Assembly (NCBI GenBank): GCA_017621205.1
Contig: JAGATQ010000044.1
Location: 1-60,940 of the forward strand
DNA: 60,940 bases
From: Lachnospira sp.
GTDB lineage: Bacteria > Bacillota > Clostridia > Lachnospirales > Lachnospiraceae
Reading direction: 5' to 3'
The position numbers and the translations under genes are program-made. Shown piece by piece: positions 27,433 through 36,306 of this stretch (position 1 is the stretch's first letter; each line of letters starts with the position of its first letter). Under the pieces are notes generated by a model. It ran no database searches and was not told where the DNA came from. It saw only the letters and a program-made list of their open reading frames with translations.

Positions 27433-28332
27433 ATGAAAACATTATCGCATTTAGATGAATTGGAGGCAGAGGCAATCTATATTATGAGAGAGGTTGCAGC
27501 GGAATGTGAGAAGCCCGTAATGCTCTATTCTATTGGAAAGGATAGCTCCGTAATGCTTCATCTTGCCATGAAAGCATTTTACCCAGAGAAACCACCTTTT
27601 CCATTTTTGCATGTAGATACAACATGGAAGTTTTCGGATATGATTGCCTTTCGTGACCGTGTGGCAAAGGAGAAAGGGATTACCATGCTTGCCTACACCA
27701 ATGAGGAGGGTGTGGCACAGGGAATCAATCCCTTTGACCATGGTTCTGCTTATACGGATATCATGAAAACACAGGCATTAAAGCAGGCACTTGCTAAGTA
27801 TGGCTTTACAGCAGCTTTCGGTGGTGGACGCAGGGATGAGGAGAAATCAAGGGCCAAGGAGCGTATTTTTTCTTTCCGTAATGAAGCACAGGCATGGGAC
27901 CCTAAGAATCAGAGGCCGGAGATGTGGAGTCTTTACAACACGAAGATTAAGAAAGGTGAAAGTATCCGTGTATTTCCAATTTCCAACTGGACCGAGAAGG
28001 ATATCTGGCAGTATATCAAGCGGGAAAATATTGAGATTGTACCGCTTTATTTTGCGGCAGAGCGTCCTGTGGTGGAACGGGATGGCAATATTATCATGGT
28101 AGACGATGACCGTATGAAGCTTCTGCCCGGAGAAGAGGTACAGATGAAGAAGGTGCGTTTCCGTACGTTAGGCTGCTATCCGCTAACCGGAGGTATGGAG
28201 TCGGATGCAGAGACGTTGGATGAGATTATTGAGGAGACGTTAAGTGCTGTGTCCTCTGAAAGAACAAGCCGTGTCATTGACCACGAGGCAGCAGGCAGTA
28301 TGGAGCGGAGAAAAAGGGAGGGATATTTCTAA
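27433..28332 (+). CDS. cysD: Sulfate adenylyltransferase subunit 2
   Basis: ATP sulfurylase catalytic subunit making APS from ATP and sulfate. The PP-loop [11 protein letters not shown] is near residues 32-42, and the typical [16 protein letters not shown] and [14 protein letters not shown] blocks are present. The 299-residue length is standard. GGAGG lies before ATG, and the stop overlaps the cysNC start by one base (TAATG), so the two are translationally coupled. No APS or PAPS reductase gene is in the window, which points to sulfation rather than assimilation. Confidence 0.95.
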   Translation: MKTLSHLDELEAEAIYIMREVAAECEKPVMLYSIGKDSSVMLHLAMKAFYPEKPPFPFLHVDTTWKFSDMIAFRDRVAKEKGITMLAYTNEEGVAQGINPFDHGSAYTDIMKTQALKQALAKYGFTAAFGGGRRDEEKSRAKERIFSFRNEAQAWDPKNQRPEMWSLYNTKIKKGESIRVFPISNWTEKDIWQYIKRENIEIVPLYFAAERPVVERDGNIIMVDDDRMKLLPGEEVQMKKVRFRTLGCYPLTGGMESDAETLDEIIEETLSAVSSERTSRVIDHEAAGSMERRKREGYF

Positions 28333-30158
28333 TGCAGAGTTTACTTAAGTTTATTACCTGTGGAAGCGTAGATGATGGAAAGTCCACATTGATAGGACAT
28401 ATGCTTTATGATGCCAAGCTTCTCTTTGCAGACCAGGAGCGTGCGTTAGAGCTTGATAGTAAGGTGGGCAGCCGGAATGGTGAAGTGGATTATTCTCTCC
28501 TGTTGGATGGGTTGATGGCAGAGCGGGAGCAGGGCATTACCATTGATGTCGCATACCGTTATTTCAGTACGGAAAATAGAAGCTTTATTGTGGCGGACAC
28601 ACCGGGACATGAAGAGTATACAAGGAATATGGCGGTGGGAGCATCCTATGCCGATTTGGCGGTGGTGTTGATTGATGCCTCGCAGGGTGTGCTTGTACAG
28701 ACGAAACGCCATACAAGAATCTGTGCATTGATGGGAATCAAGCACTTTGTATTTGCGGTAAACAAAATGGATTTGGTAGGTTATGACCAAGAGAAGTTTA
28801 AGGCAATCAAGAAGGATATCCGTATGATGACGGCGGAATATGAGCTTGAAAGCATGCATATCATTCCGGTATCTGCTACAGAGGGCGACAACATTACCAT
28901 GAAATCAGATAATATGACATGGTATAAAGACGATACCCTGCTCGGCTATCTCGAAAAGATTGATGTCCATCATGTAGAGGACGAGGACGGCTTTCTGCTT
29001 CCGGTACAGCGTGTCGTTCGTCCGGACCATACTTTCCGTGGGTTTCAGGGGCAGGTGCGTGCTGGTTCATTAAAGATAGGAGATGCTATCACAGTGCTGC
29101 CAAGTAAGGAGACAGCCAATGTTAAAAGTCTTCTTGTTGGTGATGTCAAGGTGGATGAGATTGTCAATGGGCAGCCGGTTACCATAGAGCTTGACAAGGA
29201 GATTGATGTTTCCAGAGGCTGTGTTATATGTAAGGATAGAAAGCTTGAGGTTAGTAACCTGCTTTCTACCAGATTGCTCTGGATGGATGACAGCCATCTC
29301 GTTGCGGGTAAAAACTATTTTCTCAAGCTTGGCACGAAGATGATTCCGGCTACTGTCATGAATATCAAATATAAGCTGGACGTCAATGAGGGTACCCATA
29401 TTCCTGTGGACCGTATCTATAAAAATGAGATTGCTAAATGTGAAATTGCGGTGTCTGATAAGATTGCCTTTGACTGTTTTGATGATAATGAGAATCTTGG
29501 CAGCTTTATTTTGATTGACCGTGTGACCAATATGACCTCTGCTTGTGGTATTGTGTTACATTCTTTAAGAAGAAGTGATAACCTTACATGGCAGGAGCTT
29601 GATATTACGAGGCAGTTCCGGGCAGAGCAGAAAGGGCAGCAGCCGAAGACCCTCTGGTTTACCGGATTGTCCGGTGCAGGTAAGTCAACCCTTGCCAATG
29701 CATTAGAGCAGCGTCTTGTCAGCATGGGTAAGCATACAATGCTATTAGATGGGGATAATATCCGTATGGGCTTAAACAGAAACTTAGGCTTTAAGGAGCA
29801 GGACCGTATTGAAAATATCCGTCGTGTGGCAGAGGTTGCCAAGCTGATGAATGATGCAGGATTGATTGTGTTAACCTCGTTTATCTCTCCTTATGCCAAT
29901 GACCGCCAACGGGCAAGGGAAATTATCGGCACAGAGGATTTTGTGGAAATCTATGTTGCGGCCTCCCTGGAGGAATGTGAGAAGAGAGATGTGAAAGGGC
30001 TTTACCAGCGGGCAAGGAAGGGTGAAATTCCAAACTTTACTGGTATTACAAGTCCTTATGAGGTGCCGGAGCATCCGGATATTACGATAAATACCGCAGA
30101 TAAAGCGGTGGAGGACTGCGTGGATGATATTATTAAAATATTAGGCTTGGAGGCGTAG
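28332..30158 (+). CDS. cysNC: Sulfate adenylyltransferase GTPase subunit fused to APS kinase
   Basis: 608-residue bifunctional protein. The N-terminal EF-Tu-like GTPase (G1 GSVDDGKSTL near 11, DTPGHEEYTRNM, NKMDL) drives CysD. The C-terminal APS kinase starts near 435 with WFTGLSGAGKSTLANALE, followed by LDGDNIRMGLN and the IENIRRVAEVAKL region. Together with CysD it converts sulfate to PAPS in the cytoplasm. Translationally coupled to cysD; the ChrA-type transporter begins 12 bp later. Confidence 0.95.
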   Translation: MQSLLKFITCGSVDDGKSTLIGHMLYDAKLLFADQERALELDSKVGSRNGEVDYSLLLDGLMAEREQGITIDVAYRYFSTENRSFIVADTPGHEEYTRNMAVGASYADLAVVLIDASQGVLVQTKRHTRICALMGIKHFVFAVNKMDLVGYDQEKFKAIKKDIRMMTAEYELESMHIIPVSATEGDNITMKSDNMTWYKDDTLLGYLEKIDVHHVEDEDGFLLPVQRVVRPDHTFRGFQGQVRAGSLKIGDAITVLPSKETANVKSLLVGDVKVDEIVNGQPVTIELDKEIDVSRGCVICKDRKLEVSNLLSTRLLWMDDSHLVAGKNYFLKLGTKMIPATVMNIKYKLDVNEGTHIPVDRIYKNEIAKCEIAVSDKIAFDCFDDNENLGSFILIDRVTNMTSACGIVLHSLRRSDNLTWQELDITRQFRAEQKGQQPKTLWFTGLSGAGKSTLANALEQRLVSMGKHTMLLDGDNIRMGLNRNLGFKEQDRIENIRRVAEVAKLMNDAGLIVLTSFISPYANDRQRAREIIGTEDFVEIYVAASLEECEKRDVKGLYQRARKGEIPNFTGITSPYEVPEHPDITINTADKAVEDCVDDIIKILGLEA

Positions 30159-30170
30159 TTAGGAGCAGAC

Positions 30171-31613
30171 ATGGCATCGCTAAAACAGTTTTTACTTTCC
30201 ATGGTCAAGGTTGGGTGTATTGGCTTTGGAGGGGGAAGTGCATTGATACCTGTGATTGAGGATGAAATTATTACCAGGCAGCAGTTGGATACCAAGGAAA
30301 ATTATGACCAGGATGTAGTAGTTGCCAGTATCACACCGGGAGCGTTACCGGTGGAGCTGGCAGCTTCTCTTGGTAAGCGTAATTTTGGGAGTAGGGGGAT
30401 GCTTTTGGCAGCCCTTTCGATGGCACTGCCCGGTGCATTTGTAGTGGTGCTTTTATTAAGTGTGTTTTCTACGATGCAGGCAGAATTTCTAACACAGATA
30501 GAGATTGCTTCCATAGGGGTTTCTTCTTTTATTATGTATCTTTTAACCTGTTATATTGCGGGTGTAATGAAGCAGTGCCGGGATGAAAATACGAGACGTC
30601 TCACAAGGGCAATTATTATTATGGTGCTTGTTATGCTTCTTGCCTTTGGGAAAAATTTATATAAGTTGCTTGATGTAAAGGGGATGCCTGTTTTTGCTGT
30701 ATCCACCTTTCATATTTTGTTGGCAGCATTTTTCTTTATTCTATATACAAGAGGGCAATTAAATCGAAAGCATATTTTTGTATCTGTTCTTCTTTGTGGT
30801 ATCTATCTGCTGGGCTATGGCAAGGCACATCTGGTTTCCAATATCTTTGTGATAAGAATTACAGAAGCGTTGATGCTTGGGCTTGCGGTATATGGCGTAA
30901 GCTGGAATATAAAAAAGAGTAAAAAGAGATATCCGGTCGACAAGAAAGCAATGACAAATGATGTGGTTGTATGGCTTGTAATATTTGTTTTATGCTCCTT
31001 GCCAGCAATAATAATTTATTTTCCAGAGGCGATAGCGTTTATACGAAATGGAATCGTATCTGCTATTATGTCCTTTGGCGGAGGCGATGCTTACCTCACG
31101 GTGGCAGAGGGCTTGTTTGTAGAAAGTGGTATGATTACCGAAAGCCAGTATTTTGGGCAGATTGTAACACTGGTGAATATTCTTCCCGGCTCCATTCTTT
31201 GTAAAACCTTAGCCGGAGTTGGCTATTATCTGGGCTTTAATACTACAGGAAGCATGGGTACCGGAATTTTATTTGCCGTCGTAGGATTTGTTTGCAGTAT
31301 AGCAGTATCCTGTGGTTTTTTTGCGATTATTTATCACACCTATGACAGCTTGAACTCCCTGCATGTTTTCCGCTTAATCAGCAGATGGATTCGCCCCATT
31401 ATTGCAGGACTATTGATTAATATTATGTTATCCTTATGCAATCAGAATATTGCAGCATCATCCGCAATGGGATGCTCCCACAAGGCGGTGTTTGTCCTGA
31501 CGTTGCTATTATATGGCTTAAATTATATTCTCGGAATAAGGTATAAGGTAAGCAACCTGTGGCTGTTGGTAATAAATCTGCTGGTTGTGTTTGGACTGCA
31601 TTTTATATGTTAA
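30171..31613 (+). CDS. ChrA/CHR-family anion transporter (two-domain)
   Basis: 480 residues with about ten to twelve membrane segments and two CHR halves. The first half contains CIGFGGGSALIPVIEDEI and SITPGALPVELAASLGKRN; the second contains MSFGGGDAYLTVAEGLFVESG and TLVNILPGSILCKTLAG. CHR proteins are best known for chromate efflux, and chromate mimics sulfate. Position at the end of a PAPS operon suggests sulfate or a related anion as the natural substrate, which is inference. RBS TTAGGAGC precedes ATG. Confidence 0.85.
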   Translation: MASLKQFLLSMVKVGCIGFGGGSALIPVIEDEIITRQQLDTKENYDQDVVVASITPGALPVELAASLGKRNFGSRGMLLAALSMALPGAFVVVLLLSVFSTMQAEFLTQIEIASIGVSSFIMYLLTCYIAGVMKQCRDENTRRLTRAIIIMVLVMLLAFGKNLYKLLDVKGMPVFAVSTFHILLAAFFFILYTRGQLNRKHIFVSVLLCGIYLLGYGKAHLVSNIFVIRITEALMLGLAVYGVSWNIKKSKKRYPVDKKAMTNDVVVWLVIFVLCSLPAIIIYFPEAIAFIRNGIVSAIMSFGGGDAYLTVAEGLFVESGMITESQYFGQIVTLVNILPGSILCKTLAGVGYYLGFNTTGSMGTGILFAVVGFVCSIAVSCGFFAIIYHTYDSLNSLHVFRLISRWIRPIIAGLLINIMLSLCNQNIAASSAMGCSHKAVFVLTLLLYGLNYILGIRYKVSNLWLLVINLLVVFGLHFIC

Positions 31614-31616
31614 AGG

Positions 31617-31665
31617 GTTGTGAAATAACGGAGCAATCAGTGGCATCAGTTGGAGGCAAAATGCC
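31617..31665 (+). repeat. Dispersed repeat family R, copy 2
   Basis: GTTGTGAAATAACGGAGC, then CAATCAGTGGCATCAGT and TGGAGGCAAAATGCC, starts 4 bp after the ChrA stop and matches the copy at 690-738. The following TTTTGATCCCAACCTCATAACC can pair with GGTTGTGA at the start, so the unit may be a hairpin of about 75 nt. Confidence 0.6.
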
Positions 31666-31713
31666 TTTTGATCCCAACCTCATAACCTTTTGTTACTGGA
31701 TATTTAGTTGTCA

Positions 31714-31791
31714 GTCAAGGTACTATATAAATTCACGCCTTTGTACTTGGCAAAGCCAAGACAACGAAGTGAATTTATATAGTACCTTGAC
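31714..31791. repeat. Palindromic element, copy E
   Basis: Arms 31714-31736 and 31769-31791 are perfectly complementary (23 bp) and AT-rich. The apex stem is CTTGGC-AAA-GCCAAG instead of CCGGGC-AAA-GCCCGG, a compensated change, inside the conserved GCCTTTGTA..ACAACGAA frame. It lies between chrA and mnmA. Confidence 0.93.
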
Positions 31792-31851
31792 GGTAGTAAT
31801 TATGCAACAGATTTTACAATTATCGCATTTATAATACAAAGGAGTATCTAA

Positions 31852-32922
31852 ATGAAAGAAACCGTAGTGGTGGGCATGTCCGGTGGAGTGGATTCCTCCG
31901 TGGCGGCATACCTTTTAAAAGAACAGGGATATCAGGTAATTGGTGTTACCATGCAGTTGTTTGATAACACAGAGGATGACTCCTGCTGTGGGATTACTGG
32001 AATTGAGGATGCAAGGCGGGTAGCGGCAGTTCTTGATATTCCTTATTATGTGTTAAATTTTAAAAAGGTGTTTCGGCATAGTGTTATGGATTATTTTGCT
32101 GGGGAGTATGGAATGGGGAGAACGCCGAACCCCTGCATTGTCTGCAACCGTTATGTGAAGTGGGAGGCACTGCTTAAAAAAGGCAGAGAAATTGGAGCAG
32201 AGTATCTTGCCACAGGGCATTATGCGAGAGTGGGGAAGCTTTCTAATGGAAGATATGCGGTGATGAATTCGGTTACTGCTATGAAGGATCAGACCTACGC
32301 TCTTTATAATCTGACACAGAAGCAGCTTGCCCACACACTGATGCCTGTGGGAGAATATGATAAGGAGCGTATCCGTGAGATTGCTAGGAGGCAGGGGCTT
32401 CCTGTCGCAGTAAAGCCGGATAGTCAGGATATTTGTTTTGTACCGGACCATGATTATGCAGGCTTTGTCTGCCGCCATACAAAAACAGTCTATGAACCCG
32501 GCAATTTTGTGACAAGGGATGGGACTGTTTTGGGACAGCATAAGGGTATTATCCACTATACGGTAGGTCAGAGAAAGGGACTTGGCATCAGCTTTGGAAA
32601 ACCAATGTATGTAGGGGCGGTGCGTCCGGATTCTAATGAGGTAGTGTTAGTAGAAGAGCAAAAGCTTTGGACCAATTCACTTTGTGCAAAGCAGATGAAT
32701 TATATGGGTGTTGCTTCATTTGCAAAAGGACAGCAGATGCTTGCCAAAATCCGTTATTCCCACAAGGGTGAGCTTTGTCAGGTGGAATATGCCGATGAGC
32801 ATCAGGTAAAAATCACCTTTGAAAAGCCGGTGCGTGCGGTAACACCGGGACAGGCGGTTGTGTTCTATGATGGTGAGGTGGTGCTTGGAGGAGGAGTGAT
32901 AGCGGGGGGAGATAGTTGTTAA
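31852..32922 (+). CDS. mnmA: tRNA-specific 2-thiouridylase
   Basis: Installs the 2-thio group on wobble U34 of Lys, Glu and Gln tRNAs. The PP-loop GMSGGVDSSVAAYLL begins at residue 8. The catalytic cysteines are in NPCIVCNRYVKW (near 99) and SQDICFV (near 198). The C-terminal beta-barrel with TPGQAVVFYDGEVVLGGG is complete. 356 residues, normal. Binding site AAAGGAG precedes ATG. A terminator follows at 33000. Confidence 0.96.
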   Translation: MKETVVVGMSGGVDSSVAAYLLKEQGYQVIGVTMQLFDNTEDDSCCGITGIEDARRVAAVLDIPYYVLNFKKVFRHSVMDYFAGEYGMGRTPNPCIVCNRYVKWEALLKKGREIGAEYLATGHYARVGKLSNGRYAVMNSVTAMKDQTYALYNLTQKQLAHTLMPVGEYDKERIREIARRQGLPVAVKPDSQDICFVPDHDYAGFVCRHTKTVYEPGNFVTRDGTVLGQHKGIIHYTVGQRKGLGISFGKPMYVGAVRPDSNEVVLVEEQKLWTNSLCAKQMNYMGVASFAKGQQMLAKIRYSHKGELCQVEYADEHQVKITFEKPVRAVTPGQAVVFYDGEVVLGGGVIAGGDSC

Positions 32923-32999
32923 TATCAGATATTTATTATCTTTAATTTAAAATATTTTCGACATCCGGTTTTTTATTTAATGTTATACTGTTATGTAGA

Positions 33000-33027
33000 C
33001 AGGGCTGGTATTCCAGCCCTGTTTTTT
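33000..33027 (+). terminator. Rho-independent terminator after mnmA
   Basis: CAGGGCTGG-tatt-CCAGCCCTG followed by TTTTTT. The reverse strand has a less good T-run, so it mainly serves mnmA. Confidence 0.9.
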
Positions 33028-33083
33028 AATGCTTAGCAACAAAGAAAGAGGATAAAAAGGTTGCCTCTGCCAGCTCGACATCA

Positions 33084-33251
33084 TTATTTGCAGTTACTGG
33101 CACTGTCACTGGCATTGTTAGAAGCCTTGTTGGATGCTTTGTTAGAAGCCTTATTCTTTGCCTTGTTAGAAGCATTTTTTGCATAATCGGAAGCGTTCTT
33201 TGCACTATTCTGTGCATTGTTTGCCTGATTACTTGCGTCTGATGTTTTCAT
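33084..33251 (-). CDS. Small Asn/Lys/Ala/Ser repeat protein
   Basis: 55 residues built from degenerate seven-residue units of the type KNASNKA, starting MKTSDASNQANNAQN and ending SASNCK. GAAGGGAG lies at proper distance before ATG. No cysteine except near the C-terminus, no hydrophobic segment. Such composition occurs in some spore or surface-associated small proteins, but I do not recognise a family. Longer frames overlapping this gene are by-products of its repeats. Confidence 0.55.
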   Translation of the reverse strand: MKTSDASNQANNAQNSAKNASDYAKNASNKAKNKASNKASNKASNNASDSASNCK

Positions 33252-33616
33252 AGTTATTCTCCCTTCTACATTACACAGCAGCATGAGCGTTGTGCAGAAT
33301 TAACAGTATAAAATAGAAATATTTTTCTGTATGCATACTCAGATAAAATCCCTCTATCCTTTACTGTACTTTGATAGTATTTGAAAATCATATGAAATTA
33401 TACATGCAAACGGAATATGTCATTTATCTGTTATTAAAACATATTTTTCTTGGAAGCTAAAGGTAAAAAGTAGGCTTGTTGATGGAAATGATTTACTATA
33501 GCTGGTAGTGGCATAAAATAAAAAATTTTTGAAAAACCAGTCTGCCATTTTTGACAATTTGTGTAAAATGTACAAAATTTATCGACATTTTTTAATTTTT
33601 TTCTTCAAAGAAATGG
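33252..33616. other. AT-rich intergenic stretch, no gene seen
   Basis: About 365 bp with many stops in all frames. It probably holds the promoter of the small Asn/Lys-rich gene (minus strand) and upstream AT-tracts of the strong promoter at 33617. Nothing else was recognised. Confidence 0.5.
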
Positions 33617-33645
33617 TTGAAATAAATCGATTGATGACATATAAT
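33617..33645 (+). promoter_or_regulatory. Strong sigma-A promoter before a candidate small RNA
   Basis: TTGAAA (33617-33622), exactly 17 bp, TATAAT (33640-33645). Upstream are A/T tracts resembling an UP element. No translatable frame with a ribosome binding site follows before the terminator. Confidence 0.75.
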
Positions 33646-33651
33646 GAATTT

Positions 33652-33768
33652 GTTGATAGGACATCCTATGAGAGGAACTTATCAACGCACTATATAACCC
33701 CTTATTAATTATTTATACTCCCCTCATGATAGCCTCTAGTTTCCCCTAGAGGCTATTTACTTTTTATT
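33652..33768 (+). ncRNA. Candidate small RNA of about 115 nt
   Basis: Between the promoter at 33617 and the hairpin ATAGCCTCTAG..CTAGAGGCTAT (33729-33756) followed by T-rich sequence, a stand-alone transcript of roughly 115 nt is predicted. Near its 5' end GTTGATA and TATCAAC can pair around a purine-rich loop with AGAGGAA, a possible target-binding segment. No ORF with a start signal lies inside. The family is not recognised. It could instead be a leader for the rhodanese gene, but the terminator argues against that. Confidence 0.55.
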
Positions 33769-33770
33769 TT
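33729..33770 (+). terminator. Terminator hairpin of the candidate small RNA
   Basis: ATAGCCTCTAG-tttcccc-TAGAGGCTAT stem of 10-11 bp followed by the T-rich tract TTTACTTTTTATTTTTG. The tract is interrupted, so efficiency is uncertain. Confidence 0.7.
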
Positions 33771-33819
33771 TGTTGTTTTTCAACAAATTCTTTATCATGC
33801 ATATATTGGTAAAAAGGGT

Positions 33820-34131
33820 GTGGGATGTGGAACTGTGGTTCAACAGATTTGGGCAAGCCGTGTTGTGGACTATATTATGGAACATCATTGTTTTGTAATA
33901 GATTTAAGGGAGCCTTCAGAGTTTCGGCGTGGACACCTTCCGAAGGCGGTACAAATGGATGCAGATGAGCTTGAGGAAGGAAATTATGAGTTTCCGAAGG
34001 ATCTTCCGATTATAGTATATTGTGAGGGTGGTTCGGTCAGTTTAAGAATTGCAAGATTGCTCTCAATGCGCGGGTATCATGTGTATAATCTGGCAGGTGG
34101 CTATGATGCTTACCTGCGGGCAAAAAAATAA
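33820..34131 (+). CDS. Rhodanese-like single-domain protein
   Basis: 103 residues forming one rhodanese domain: VIDLREPSEFRRGHLPKAV near 26-44 and the active-site loop VYCEGGSVS with Cys68, followed by LAGGYDAYL. Rhodaneses transfer sulfane sulfur; the Cys is present, so activity is possible. The frame opens with GTG at 33820 and only a weak binding site; another GTG at 33835 is an alternative start. Physiological partner unknown. Confidence 0.75.
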   Translation: MGCGTVVQQIWASRVVDYIMEHHCFVIDLREPSEFRRGHLPKAVQMDADELEEGNYEFPKDLPIIVYCEGGSVSLRIARLLSMRGYHVYNLAGGYDAYLRAKK

Positions 34132-34402
34132 TATGCTGGTTTCAAAACTTGTTGAGAAGTGAATGGGAAGGAAGAGAAGGTGCTTGAGGTATCAGAGTCA
34201 CAAAACCAGTGTATTGTATTTAATTTAGTGCTTGCTTTTGGTACAGGGTAGTGTTATATTCACTTTGGATGGTATTCAACTTAGTTGAAACTGTACCCTT
34301 GACTGAAAGTAAAAAACATTTTATAGTAAGCTCAGGAGAACTCTTTATAGTATCGGGTTCTTGTTGTATTGCTTTGTATGATGAATTAACTTTTGTATGT
34401 GA
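34132..34402. other. Intergenic stretch with small inverted repeats, no gene
   Basis: No convincing reading frame. It contains TTCAAC-tta-GTTGAA (about 34275-34289) enclosed by GGTACAG and CTGTACC, which could be an operator or an RNA stem upstream of the pantothenate cluster. Nothing else was recognised. Confidence 0.4.
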
Positions 34403-34433
34403 GGGATAAAACCAACCGGTTTTATCCCTTTTT
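34403..34433 (+). terminator. Terminator-like hairpin before the pantothenate cluster
   Basis: GGGATAAAACC-aacc-GGTTTTATCCC followed by TTTTT, ending 27 bp before the next start codon. It either ends an upstream transcript or acts as an attenuator for the cluster. Confidence 0.8.
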
Positions 34434-34459
34434 GTATCAGCAGGGATGGAGGTGTTTTT

Positions 34460-35389
34460 TTGAAGCGGTTAGACAATATTGGTTTCATCGGTGCTGGAAA
34501 GGTTGGATTTACCCTTGGTAAATATTTTATCAAACATGGTGCCGGACTTAGCGGTTATTATAGCAAGAACGCTTCTTCTGCTAAAGATGCGGCGGAGTTT
34601 ACGGGGAGCAGGCAATATGGACGGCTGGAGGAACTGGTTGCCAGCAGTGATGTTTTGTTTCTTACAGTGCCGGATAATAGCATAAGACTTGTATGGGATG
34701 AGCTGCTCGCATGTGGCGTGAATTTATCGGGAAAGCTTATATGCCATGCCAGCGGTTCTCTTTCCTCGGAGATATTTAATGAGGCAGACCAATGTGAAGT
34801 CACCGCCCTGTCCTTGCATCCATTATTTGCCATCAGTGATAAGTACCGTTCCTTTGAACAGCTTCACAAGGCGGTTTTTACAATCGAGGGTGAGCCGGGA
34901 GAATGGCGGGATACTATGAGGAATTTTATCGAGGGCTGTGGCAATACGGTAGAATTGATTGCCGCCAAAGACAAACCACTTTACCATGCAGCGGCAGTGG
35001 TTGCCAGTAACTTTTTGGTCGGACTTTCTTATTTAAGCAGCAGTCTGCTCGAGTATTGCGGTTTTTCAGAAGAAAGTGCCAAGCGGGCATTGCTGCCTTT
35101 GATGGAAGGCAGCCTGAAGAATGTTATATCGCAGGGAACAATTGCTGCACTAACCGGGCCCGTTGAAAGGAACGATTGTGAAACAGTGCGAAAGCATATA
35201 AGGGCATTATCTGAAATGGAAAAAAACAAAGTGGAACAGGCAGGAGTGAAGGAGGAACCTGTCCTGAATTCACAGGAGGCTGTTTTACTGTATCAGAGCA
35301 TGACAAGATTGTTGATGGAGATTGGACATAGCAAGCATAAGGAGACAGATTACCGTCTTATGGAGGATATAGTTAAACTTCGCACATAG
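34460..35389 (+). CDS. panG: Rossmann/DUF2520 reductase, probable PanG-type ketopantoate reductase
   Basis: 309 residues: NAD(P)-binding Rossmann N-terminus (IGFIGAGKVGFTLGKYF) and a C-terminal helical DUF2520 domain (about 160-300). Gene order places it directly before panB, panC and panD. PanG, a ketopantoate reductase unrelated to PanE in fold detail and described in Francisella, has this plan. No panE is seen here, so this gene would supply the missing step. TTG start at 34460 with ATGGAGG upstream. Biochemical identity is inferred. Confidence 0.7.
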   Translation: MKRLDNIGFIGAGKVGFTLGKYFIKHGAGLSGYYSKNASSAKDAAEFTGSRQYGRLEELVASSDVLFLTVPDNSIRLVWDELLACGVNLSGKLICHASGSLSSEIFNEADQCEVTALSLHPLFAISDKYRSFEQLHKAVFTIEGEPGEWRDTMRNFIEGCGNTVELIAAKDKPLYHAAAVVASNFLVGLSYLSSSLLEYCGFSEESAKRALLPLMEGSLKNVISQGTIAALTGPVERNDCETVRKHIRALSEMEKNKVEQAGVKEEPVLNSQEAVLLYQSMTRLLMEIGHSKHKETDYRLMEDIVKLRT

Positions 35390-35427
35390 AAATTACTAGC
35401 GTAATATAAACTTTATGTGCGAAGTTT
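35375..35427. repeat. Inverted repeat between panG and panB (family S)
   Basis: AAACTTCGCACATA (35375-35388) and TATGTGCGAAGTTT (35414-35427) are complementary over 14 bp, with an inner ATTAC-tagc-GTAAT. The left arm overlaps the panG stop. There is no T-run, so it is not a classical terminator. A diverged relative lies at 60153-60210. Confidence 0.7.
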
Positions 35428-35461
35428 GAGTATAGTGATATATATGAAGGAGGATATTACA

Positions 35462-36289
35462 ATGAAGAATACAGTAGCAACCTTCCAGCAGATGAAGGAG
35501 AAGGGTGAAAAAATTACGATGCTGACTGCCTATGATTATTCGACAGCAAAGCTGATGGATGAATGTGGTGTGAATGGAATTTTAATTGGCGATAGTCTTG
35601 GAATGGTGATGATGGGCTATGAGGATACCTTGTCCGTGACTATGGAGGACATGATTCATCATTCAGCCTGTGTGGCAAGGGGGGCAAAGAATGCACTGAT
35701 TGTAGCGGACATGCCCTTTATGTCCTACCAGACCGGAGTGCGGGATGCTGTTTACAATGCGGGTCGGCTGATGAAGGAGGGGCGTGCGAACTGTGTGAAG
35801 CTGGAGGGTGGAGCACAGGTATGTGAACAGATTAAGGCGATTACGGATGCGTCAATTCCGGTTATGGCACACCTAGGATTAACCCCACAGAGTATCAATG
35901 CTTTCGGTGGCAATAAGGTGCAGGGTAAAAGCGAGGAGGCAGCAAAAAAAATACTGGAGGATGCCTATAAGGTGCAGGAGGCAGGTGCCTTTGCAGTAAC
36001 CTTGGAGTGTGTGCCGGAGAAGCTTGCTACATTGATTTCAGAAAAATTAACCATTCCGACCATCGGGATTGGAGCAGGAGCAGGCTGTGACGGACAGGTG
36101 CTCGTATATCAGGATGCATTGGCAATCTTTAGTGATTTTACTCCGAAGTTTGTGAAGAAATTTGCGGATGTGGGAGCGTTGATGCGGGAAGGAATTTCTG
36201 CTTATATTGAAGAGACGAAAGCGGGAACATTTCCGGCACAGGAACACACCTTCAAGATAGAGGATGAAGTAATTGAGAAATTGTACTAA
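35462..36289 (+). CDS. panB: 3-methyl-2-oxobutanoate hydroxymethyltransferase
   Basis: First committed enzyme of pantothenate synthesis, making ketopantoate from ketoisovalerate and methylene-THF. The motifs [31 protein letters not shown] and KLEGG are in place, and [17 protein letters not shown] is near the C-terminal third. 275 residues, normal. ATG at 35462 is preceded by GAAGGAGG; upstream in-frame starts lack this. panC follows after about 17 bp. Confidence 0.96.
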   Translation: MKNTVATFQQMKEKGEKITMLTAYDYSTAKLMDECGVNGILIGDSLGMVMMGYEDTLSVTMEDMIHHSACVARGAKNALIVADMPFMSYQTGVRDAVYNAGRLMKEGRANCVKLEGGAQVCEQIKAITDASIPVMAHLGLTPQSINAFGGNKVQGKSEEAAKKILEDAYKVQEAGAFAVTLECVPEKLATLISEKLTIPTIGIGAGAGCDGQVLVYQDALAIFSDFTPKFVKKFADVGALMREGISAYIEETKAGTFPAQEHTFKIEDEVIEKLY

Positions 36290-36306
36290 AATATAGGAGG
36301 GAAATC

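Noticed and set aside
30171..31613. chrA as a chromate-resistance accessory gene acquired alone
   Set aside because: Tight spacing with cysNC and similar codon use argue for a place in the sulfate/PAPS operon.
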